15,006 bases of DNA from Tetmemena sp. SeJ-2015 (Eukaryota; Ciliophora; Spirotrichea; Sporadotrichida; Oxytrichidae). The notes under the pieces are model-generated. The model saw nothing but the letters and a program-made list of their open reading frames with translations, had not been told where the DNA came from and made no database searches. Within the stretch, counting starts at the first letter, position 1; each line of letters begins with the position of its first letter. Both the position numbers and the translations under genes were made by a program. The stretch covers positions 1 to 15,006 of the forward strand of contig JAJKFJ010021338.1 of NCBI GenBank assembly GCA_027382625.1. Reading direction: 5' to 3'. Below, piece by piece: positions 8,645 to 15,006 of the stretch.

Positions 8645-8998
8645 ATGAGGGAACGCAAGGATCACAGACATATGAAGGAGCGAGAAAAGGTAGAGCATTT
8701 TGTCCTCGCACGAGAAGTGATTGGTATGAGGTATAAGGAGGCATCTGTTGACCCCTTCAAGAAGCATTTTCAGTGATTATCCTGGCTCTCCAGAGTGTTC
8801 AAGAATAAAAGAGGTTGGCTTCCCGAACATTCTAGGAATGAAGTATTGTGACTCCTCCTGCCGGAAAAGCCCTCCTTAAGCTTGTGGTAGAATCAGGGAC
8901 TTGAAGTTGTAGCAGTAAAGGGTATTGTGGGCAGCTTCTTCGATGAAATATCAAGTATCCATTTAAATCTATCAGCTGAAACCCCAAATATTATTTAA
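8645..8998 (+). pseudogene. Possible decayed coding frame, plus strand
   Basis: From ATG 8645 the frame gives 43 residues (MRERKDHRHMKEREKVEHF..., then LAREVIGMRYKEASVDPFKK) to TGA 8774-8776. It stays readable past that to a TAA at 8996-8998, interrupted only by TGA 8849 and TAG 8888. Later stretches include WLSRVFKNKRGWLPEHSRN and VVAVKGIVGSFFDEISS. Three internal stops in 117 codons is only about half of what chance predicts at this composition, so the signal is weak. No family is recognised. It lies inside the inverted-repeat-flanked block, and its last codons run into the right arm. A competing 48-codon frame on the opposite strand (8767 to 8621) shows how permissive this patch is. Confidence 0.22.
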
Positions 8999-9072
8999 AA
9001 GTATTAATTAATCAGACTTTATTCTAGAGAATAACCAATTCACGATTTTGCATTAAATTCTCTACTATAATT
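8964..9072 (-). repeat. Diverged inverted repeat, right arm
   Basis: Reverse-complement partner of 7975-8074. The strongest part is CACGATTTTG-CATTAAATTC (9041-9060); the inner end carries CTATCAGCTGAAACCCC (8969-8985), matching GGGGTTTGATAG in the left arm with a 4-nt insertion. The arms enclose a block of about 890 bp that is less AT-rich than its surroundings. Confidence 0.72.
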
Positions 9073-9982
9073 AGTAGAGCCAATCTAATTTAGAATTTTT
9101 TTTATTGACTTGAAGGCTGATTTTAAAAACTATGGCTTTTAATAAATTGCTCGTATTTAAGGGATCAACAATGATAATCCCGAAAAAGGTATCTTAATTT
9201 TGAGTAGGAGTATTCATTTCAACTGCACTCATTTTATTCACGAACTAATTTTAATCTTCAATTTTTTAATTTTAACCAGCTAGTCTCGAAGGCTACGAAA
9301 TTAAAATGTAAATATAGTATATGTAGATATTATCTATTACTAAATGAAATAATTAATTCAGAATAGTTTGTGCTGTTATATTGAAGAAAACTTCTAACTA
9401 AGTAAGTTTCCTTGATAGTATTATTATTCTAAATAAAAGTATATTTTTTAAATTCTAAAGTATTTTTATTATCGAGAAGATAGAGTTAGGTTATCGAGAA
9501 AATTATTTTATAAAATACATTACTCGTTCTATTTCAAAAACATCTGATAAGTATTTATGTCTTAATTAGTGTCATTTTCTGAGTCAGTTCTAAATTTTGA
9601 GTCCATGTACTAGTTATCTCTTTTCGTAAAACATTTGAGTAATTGTATTTAATTCTTCTTTTACTGTGTTCGTGCATGTATATATACTACACGATTTTTA
9701 TTAAAAATGCTATTAATTTTTTCGTTTGCTTTAACTATAGGAATTTTAATTAAAATCGATGATTGGTAAAAATAATAAATGCAGAGTTGCAACTTAGTGG
9801 GAGTTAAAATCTGGGATTCGCTTCCTGATCTGCAACTTTCTCATTAACTTATCAAAAATAAATAAGGGTTCTTCTATAATTATCTTTTTGGTACCTCTCA
9901 GCAGTGATATATGTTAAGTTTATTACTCCTTATCGTAATATTTATCTTCATTGTAACTTGTATAGCTTATAACTCTGTACTG
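9073..9982. other. AT-rich gene-free stretch
   Basis: Ordinary AT-rich DNA with many stops. The only structure noted is a short duplication of TTATCGAGAA at about 9469-9479 and 9492-9501. No gene or RNA is visible. Confidence 0.55.
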
Positions 9983-10066
9983 AGCACTCCCACACAAAAG
10001 TTAGAAGGATATAAAATTTTTAAAATTTGATGCTGAATCCAATGTTGTAATAAGAATTTTAATTAG
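9983..10066 (+). repeat. Diverged direct repeat, copy 2
   Basis: GAGCACTCCCACACAAAAG, then GGATATAAAA and TGAATCCAATGTTGTAATAA, in the same order as at 7826-7905. The two copies are about 2.16 kb apart in the same orientation, as flanking repeats of a small element would be, but they are too diverged to be called LTRs. Confidence 0.55.
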
Positions 10067-11190
10067 AGATAGTTTAACTGCCTCTTATTTATTCCATTTT
10101 AATTTAATATCTAATTTAATTCTCTTTTTGATGATGTTTTCAGCAAAAGTTTAGAAGAAAAAAATTTATTTCTATTTACTTCAACTATCTCCACAAATAT
10201 AGAAACCCTTAATCATTACTTGAGCAGCAGCTGTTGTGACACTTCACTTCTCTAAAAACACATTTTCATTAAAATAGTTTTAAAATTGATGAATGAAAAC
10301 AGCTAAAATATCTATTTAATTCTTTTTTAATTTTATAATTTATTTTCAAAATCTCCTATTCGTATCTGCACTATATGTATCTGCCCTATATTTCAAGATT
10401 CTTGAATTATTTTCGAGCCCTAAATCTAAAAAATACGAAATAATTGTAAATAATAATTTTATCTCTCTACTTTATAAAGGCTTATAATTAATAAATTATG
10501 GAATTGCTATATTAATTTTTAGAAATTAAATTTAAGCAATGACAGAGAAATTTTATAGCTTTACTGAGAGCTTGGAAAATTAGAAAAATTCTCAAAATTT
10601 GCAGAAATAATTAATGATATTCGTTGATAATTTAGTGTATAAGAACTATAGTCAAAAAATAAAAAACTTATCCAAAAGAATGTTTTAAGACGCTTTATAC
10701 ATTATCTTATTCGGATTATTAAAAGAATCTGCTATAAATTTAAGCTCGTTAAAAATTCTGTATTAATTATTTGTTTTCGTAGAAAATTAAAATATGTAGG
10801 CTACATCAGCTGAGAATTTGAAATATTGCAGAGATTAAAAATAACTTGTGCGTTTTAGTTTAGTACTACCAGAGCTGGCTAGTTTAATTAAATATAAATT
10901 AACTTAAGTTGCCTATTTACCCGGCTGAGTAAACTACCTGATCGTTTCCTGATTATACTATCGTATTTAAATATAAAGTAGGGAAAGATTATAAAATATA
11001 AATCACAATTTATTAATCTCCAAAAAAATATATATAATTATAATTTCTCTCTAAAAATAAAATTGATGAAATTTTAGATTAGCCAAATAAGTAAAAATTG
11101 TTGAAATTTAAATGAAAATTGGATTTGAATTAAAATAATAACTAAATATTTGTAAAATCTTGGCCATTAAGTTTCGAATTACTTCTCTTA
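10067..11190. other. AT-rich gene-free stretch
   Basis: AT-rich and stop-dense. Apart from the 15 bp tandem duplication at 10362-10391 I see no gene, RNA or repeat I can support. Confidence 0.55.
10362..10391 (+). repeat. 15 bp tandem duplication
   Basis: GTATCTGCACTATAT is followed directly by GTATCTGCCCTATAT, 14 of 15 identical. A simple two-copy duplication, probably replication slippage. Confidence 0.8.
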
Positions 11191-11367
11191 ATGTGGGACT
11201 TTAGCCAAACTCATAAAGCAATGACCAAGGCACTCTTTCCTCAGTTCTACTCTGAAAATATTGCAAAGATGAATGCTGCTTATAATATAATGTTCAATCA
11301 AATGTTAATAAAATCAACTCAAGTACTTATACTTCAGATGCCACATATTTTAAGTCTAAATAAGTAA
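11191..11367 (+). CDS. Small 58-codon open frame, doubtful
   Basis: ATG 11191 opens MWDFSQTHKAMTKALFPQFY and runs to TAA 11365-11367 (58 residues). The first half has a mixed, protein-like composition and lower A+T; the second half is ILMNQ-rich, as expected from AT-rich DNA. The region upstream is stop-dense and no promoter stands out. The start overlaps AATGTGGGACTT, a motif resembling the reverse complement of the TCCCACA repeat ends at 7830 and 9988, so the ATG may simply belong to a repeat. A frame of this length is expected by chance somewhere in 15 kb. No function can be suggested. Confidence 0.12.
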   Translation: MWDFSQTHKAMTKALFPQFYSENIAKMNAAYNIMFNQMLIKSTQVLILQMPHILSLNK

Positions 11368-12876
11368 TTATAATTTAATTTTCTTCATTTTTCAAAAAAT
11401 CAAGAAGGTGCTCAAAAATAAATCTAGATCAATTTCCTGCAGAGGTTGTATATATCTGTTTTAAAAAATAATTAAGAAATTTAAATTTTAATGTAGCAAG
11501 ATGACAGCGACCTGACATTGCTTGCAAGAAATAAATCCCTTCAATCTATTGATAAATCTCGATAAATTACAACAACCAAGTATTGGAATGCGAAATCAGC
11601 AGCAGCAATAAACAAACAAAGAACTGCGTTAGACCAAGCAATTTCATCAAAGCAAGACTTATTCAGACGAGACTAAATGGAGGTGGCTTATCCAAACCTT
11701 CAACATTATAAATTGACAGCCCTGCGAAAATACAACCCACTAATCAAGTATCAATTGAAGGAGCTTCCCTCCATTAAAAATAAAACAATCATATAATCAA
11801 ATGTAATATAATTTACTTTGTATAAAGCAAGTTTCAAATTAATTTTGATTACTAGCTGAAGAAAAAAAATATTAAATTATCAGCAATAAGATATAAAATA
11901 GACGCTAAAATTAAATAAAATAATTTTATGAATTAAAAAAATCGTATCTCCTTCTAAAATTAAATAAATAAATTTCCAGATAACTTAAATCATATAAACT
12001 TTTCTTAAGATTTTAAATGATTTTATTAAAAAGTATAATATTTATTAATGTTTTAAATATAAGTAATATTATTTAAAGCTAAAGTTTAAAAATATTTTTT
12101 AAAAATTATCGTAGTCGCAAATCCAGGAAGAGTTGAAATTAGTAGACCAATTTAATTATTATTGATAACTTGAATAGTATACTGATTAATAAATTTAATT
12201 GGTTGTTTAAAATAATTAAAAAATACAAGTTGATATGCAATTTTTAATAAACTTAAATTATGCTCCTCATCAAACTTTATGCTGGTGCATATGAGAAATC
12301 CGCTTTATCTTTATTAAAATTAATATTTTGAATTTAGAATCTAAAATTATCAACTATTTTAATATATATCAACTGTTTATTTTAAAATGCATCCAAGTTT
12401 AAAATGATCTTTCAATTATTTTTAAGCTCTTATTTGAATTTAGGATGAATTGATGAGTTTAAAAATTGCATCTCGATTACTTTAAGTTTGATAACATATT
12501 TAACTTCGTTAAATTTTATTGTTGAATATAATTTTTGGAAATATTTTTTACACAGTAAAATTAATTCTCATCTCCACATAGGAGAAAGAAATATTAACGA
12601 TTCTTCAAATAAAAAAGCATCAATTTCATGAGAGTTGGTACTAATTGAGTCATACTCGCTCACTAGACAATATATGATAAAATTGATTATAATTTTAAAT
12701 GATAAGTTGTTAGATTTCAGTTTATGAATTCTTAATACTTCTAATTTCTAAATTATTTTCAAATTTTAAATTAATTGCTATAAATAATAAATAATTTATT
12801 TTCTTTTAATAAAAATTTAATCTATATTGATTAATAAGAAAATAAATATTTATAAACTTATATGCATTAATATAAG
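11368..12876. other. AT-rich stretch with one less AT-rich patch
   Basis: A patch at about 11495-11770 has more C and G, with CAGCAGCAG at 11599-11607. It may be an old repeat fragment or exon-like remnant, but I could not extract a convincing frame. The rest, especially 11780-12120, is extremely AT-rich and featureless. Confidence 0.5.
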
Positions 12877-12930
12877 TCAAATACGAATAGTTGATCAAGA
12901 AAGAGAAATAGAATACAAAGTAACCGAAAA
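12877..12930 (+). repeat. Short near-perfect inverted repeat, left arm
   Basis: These 54 bp match the reverse complement of 13312-13365 at 53 of 54 positions, the single difference being GATCAAGAAA against GATCTAGAAA. Similarity ends abruptly on the loop side and decays gradually on the outer side. In the register shared with the right arm it encodes QIRIVDQEREIEYKVTEN followed by a stop. Confidence 0.93.
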
Positions 12931-13311
12931 TTAATTACAGGCTGGAGTTTAATTGATCACGTAGATAATTTCAAAATAATTAAAAATGGAAACAAATGAA
13001 ACCTTAAGCCAGTTATTTAATTGTTCGAGATTCGCTAAGATAGGACTCAAAGAAAAGTTTTGATCACCATTTGTGAAAAATCTTCCAATCAAAAAGTGTA
13101 AGTATAAATCTTTCCCTTTTACATTAATGCTTTAGCCTATCATATTGCCATGTTGGATAATGACTGCGCATAGGGTTTTGCATATTTCATCATGCAAGTT
13201 ATATATTATGAAGTCTTAAACTGACTTCTATCTACATATTGCACATACTTTTCTAGATTAAACTTATCACTTTCGCTTGTATTCCTACTTGTATTTAGAA
13301 AAATGTAGTAT
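12931..13311. other. Spacer between short inverted-repeat arms
   Basis: This 381 nt segment is slightly less AT-rich than its surroundings. It contains a small hairpin, TTGCAT/ATGCAA (about 13178-13197). The minus-strand open frame at 13206-13472 starts outside the right arm and extends into this spacer. No RNA gene was recognised. Confidence 0.5.
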
Positions 13312-13472
13312 TTTTCGGTTACTTTGTATTCTATTTCTCTTTCTAGATCAACTATTCGTATTTGAATTATAATATTACTGGTTAGCTTAGTTTGTAAGAG
13401 CATGATAAATAGAAGTACCGTCAAAGTAGAAATCCGTTCGGTAGATGAGACCTTCTTAAATACAATTAAATA
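13206..13472 (-). CDS. Open frame spanning the right inverted-repeat arm, doubtful
   Basis: The minus strand is open for 88 codons between stops, from 13472 to TAA 13208-13206. The first ATG is at about 13403, leaving about 65 residues. It encodes a short hydrophobic run, then a charged segment VDLEREIEYKVTEKYY, then an S/N/E-rich tail. The sequence just upstream (ATTTAAG before 13455) could serve as a weak 3' splice site, so an internal exon is conceivable. At this base composition I estimate about one open stretch of this length in 15 kb by chance, so its existence alone proves nothing. Its only special feature is that the inverted repeat keeps the same register in both arms. Confidence 0.18.
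   Translation of the reverse strand, partial: YLIVFKKVSSTERISTLTVLLFIMLLQTKLTSNIIIQIRIVDLEREIEYKVTEKYYIFLNTSRNTSESDKFNLEKYVQYVDRSQFKTS
13312..13365 (-). repeat. Short near-perfect inverted repeat, right arm
   Basis: Partner of 12877-12930. On the minus strand it lies in the middle of an open frame and reads QIRIVDLEREIEYKVTEK. The near identity implies a recent inverted copy, recent conversion between arms, or constraint on pairing. Confidence 0.93.
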
Positions 13473-14248
13473 TCAATAAAAAATATTTATTTTTATTTCA
13501 GGATTTAAGATAATTTAATTTATTGTTTATTAATACAATCTTAAAGTAAAATAATTGGATCTATATGATTTTAATCTTAATAAGTTAGCTAGGTGTTTAT
13601 ATAAAATGCTACAAATTATAAATAAATTCGATATTTCTCAGAAATATTATCATTTTTCGATTTATTTTTAATTCTTCATTTTTATATTTTATGAAATATA
13701 AATACTTATTTTATAGCGGTTTTTAATTCTAATTCGATCGTTAAAATATTTTATAAAAATTAAGAAATTTATTAGAAATTAATTTATTTTATTATAATTT
13801 AGTTGTTTCTTATAGCTGGAAATTTATTAGATAATAACTTTACTTTAAAATGTCTGTTTAATTATCTCAGATAATGATTATTTAATTTAATTCAGTTAAT
13901 ATTCTAAAAGCTTAAAACATTTGCAGCTATTGAATGCGAGCATTCAGCTCTGAGTTATTAAAAAGGAATTAGTCCCCAAAGAACAGATGTCAGAAATGTA
14001 TGACCTGCAATCGTTATAAATTCCTATTTTCTAAGTAAAGCAATTAAGATAATTAAAGATTTAATTCTTATTAATTTGTGATTGGCGATTTAACAAGTTG
14101 CAGATAGGGGGCAGACATAAAATTCCCAGCATATTTATCTCATTGTTAATTTATCTAATCATCGATTAAATCAATTTCTGAACTATATTTGTAGGAAAAA
14201 ACTTAGGAGTCAGTTGATTAAGCCCAATTTTTAATTATTTTATTTATA
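13473..14248. other. AT-rich gene-free stretch
   Basis: Extremely AT-rich with no gene. It contains one small hairpin, TGAATG-CGAG-CATTCA (13931-13946), flanked by AGCT on both sides. Confidence 0.55.
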
Positions 14249-14380
14249 ACCCCATAACCTATATACTTAGATAAATAGTGAATAGATATTAATGATCATT
14301 ATATATGATATACACGCTTTCTCCCAAAATTACAGAAGAGACTTAATTAAGACAACGCAGATCTCACAAATCTAAAAAAG
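14249..14380 (-). repeat. Long-range inverted repeat, right arm
   Basis: Reverse-complement partner of 128-258. The match runs from AACCCCATAACC (14249) to CTAAAAAAG (14380), including the TAATGATCATTA palindrome. The 2-nt length difference falls next to GGGAGAAAGC, where the left arm has GGGAATGC. Sequence outside and inside the arm is unrelated to the left flanks, so the repeated unit is only about 130 bp. Confidence 0.9.
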
Positions 14381-14815
14381 GACAATTCACGAAAATCGAA
14401 AAAATTTAAACATCCTATATTAATATATCAAATGATAGATCTTGAAGCGTAGATAAAGAATCACTTTGGTTGTATAATGCTATCATTTTTCTGTGATGAG
14501 ATATCGTAGTTCTAAGTTTGTTATTTGTGGCCATCATTGAAATCACTTATACTAGTCTCTTTACTAGATTAGATCTTAATGGATTTTTTTCAGACTATCG
14601 AGATAACATATATGGAACATATCATTAGAATCTAGAGCTCTTATTTAACAAGATTTAATATGTGAAATTCTATTTGAGGCTCATTCATTATGAATTCTAA
14701 AAGAAATAAAAGTCTAAATAAGCATATTTGTTCAATTTTTACATTTTTTATACAGTTTTTATGATTATTTAATTAAAGGAAATATAAATTATGAATTTTA
14801 ATATTAAAAAAATTT
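14381..14815. other. AT-rich stretch outside the right long-range arm
   Basis: AT-rich, stop-dense DNA between the 14 kb-spaced repeat arm and the A-rich repeat block. Nothing recognisable is present. Confidence 0.5.
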
Positions 14816-14960
14816 ACAATTTTTTATCATTTTTTATGCAAAATTTGATGAAAAAAGTGATAAAAAACGCTAAAAAAGTGCTAAAAATGGCGAAAAAAGT
14901 GCTAAAAAGTGTAAAAAATGGCAAAAAAATGCGTTTTTTTCACTTTATTTTGCATTTTTG
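14816..14960 (+). repeat. A-rich degenerate short repeat block
   Basis: Units built on (G)TGCTAAAAA / TGGCGAAAAA / TGTAAAAAA, with a loose spacing of 9-13 nt, repeat about eight times between 14848 and 14930. The left end can fold: TTTTTTATCATTTTTTA (14819-14836) against AAAAAAGTGATAAAAAA (14851-14867). The right end holds AAAAAA-TGCG-TTTTTT. The block ends abruptly at GC-rich DNA. It looks like the variable part of a retroelement or satellite-like repeat. Confidence 0.75.
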
Positions 14961-15006
14961 AAGGCCTTCCCGTGCGAATTTCTTGTCGGACGAAGTCGAC
15001 CGCCTT
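14960..15006. other. GC- and CpG-rich segment cut by the window edge
   Basis: It begins with a 10 bp palindrome, GAAGGCCTTC (14960-14969), and has six CpGs in 47 bp, including GTGCGAAT, GTCGGACG and GTCGACCG. Both strands are open in some frames, but it is too short to interpret. It may be the edge of a younger, less decayed repeat or of a coding region. Confidence 0.6.

Larger units (their letters stand above)
8075..8963. other. Less AT-rich block inside the inverted repeat
   Basis: A+T falls clearly here, most strongly at 8460-8940. The block holds a CpG-rich 22 bp tandem repeat (8463-8526), a perfect CTATAAATAG box on the minus strand (8621-8630) and a possible decayed frame on the plus strand (from 8645). 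The layout (inverted arms around a distinct interior) resembles a small DNA element or a cargo block in an older repeat, but no transposase or other domain was seen. Confidence 0.5.

Noticed and set aside
8458..8661. Minus-strand 66-codon frame through the 22 bp repeat
   Set aside because: It starts only with TTG, contains the TATA-type box inside itself and ends in the donor-like GTAAGTAA. The repeat alone keeps it open.
7826..10066. LTR retrotransposon with the two direct copies as LTRs
   Set aside because: Copies are about 60-65% alike and only about 80 bp, with no tRNA primer-binding site after copy 1 and no polypurine tract before copy 2.
128..14380. Polinton/Maverick or mitochondrial/cytoplasmic linear plasmid with terminal repeats
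   Set aside because: Spacing and arm length would fit, but no polymerase, integrase, packaging ATPase or capsid gene remnant was seen and there is no target duplication at the arms.
1..15006. Non-standard genetic code (ciliate or mold-mitochondrial) hiding large genes
   Set aside because: TAA, TAG and TGA are all frequent across the window, and reading through any single one does not produce long gene-like frames outside the 5600-7670 island.
1..15006. tRNA, rRNA, CRISPR array or telomeric repeat
   Set aside because: I looked for T-arm GTTCRA-type boxes, conserved rRNA blocks, regularly spaced direct repeats with unique spacers and TTAGGG/TTTAGGG arrays; none was found. A covariance-model search would be needed to exclude divergent tRNAs.

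Overview
The window reads as AT-rich (roughly three quarters A+T), gene-poor eukaryotic nuclear DNA. No intact protein gene, rRNA, tRNA or CRISPR array could be recognised on either strand. The stop-dense sequence, long A/T runs, scattered TATA-like boxes and several diverged repeats fit intergenic or transposon-derived chromatin. A plant is my best guess, from TGTGGGA/TCCCACAC repeat motifs, a CTATAAATAG box and foldback elements, but this is weak. Other AT-rich eukaryotes, including several invertebrates, are not excluded. All counts and alignments were made by eye.

The main organising feature is inverted repetition at four scales. (1) Two 131-132 bp copies, about 95% identical and inverted, lie about 14 kb apart (128-258 and 14249-14380) and bracket almost the whole window. 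(2) A 640 bp foldback has 250 bp arms of about 88% identity (3706-3956 and 4094-4345). Each arm carries a TATA-like box pointing outward. (3) A more diverged pair (7975-8074 and 8964-9072) flanks a less AT-rich block of about 900 bp. (4) A 54 bp pair with one mismatch (12877-12930 and 13312-13365) has a 381 nt spacer. A diverged direct repeat (about 7826-7905 and 9983-10066) overlaps the zone of (3).

Between these lies a compositional island (about 5600-7670) with long G and C runs. It holds two divergently oriented decayed coding frames. The left one (minus strand) starts near 6005-6045 and runs to 5601. The right one (plus strand) runs from an ATG at 6590 to a TAA at 7556-7558, 322 codons with seven internal stops and no frame change. 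Neither matches a family I can name; I suggest a decayed mobile element or a degraded captured (for example organellar) fragment. A second, weaker candidate relic (plus strand, 8645-8998) lies inside the block flanked by repeat (3), next to a CpG-rich 22 bp tandem repeat.

The rest is AT-rich sequence without recognisable genes. The right end (14816-15006) is a run of A-rich degenerate short repeats that changes abruptly into a CpG-rich, GC-rich segment cut by the window edge. It is probably the start of another repeat or gene.
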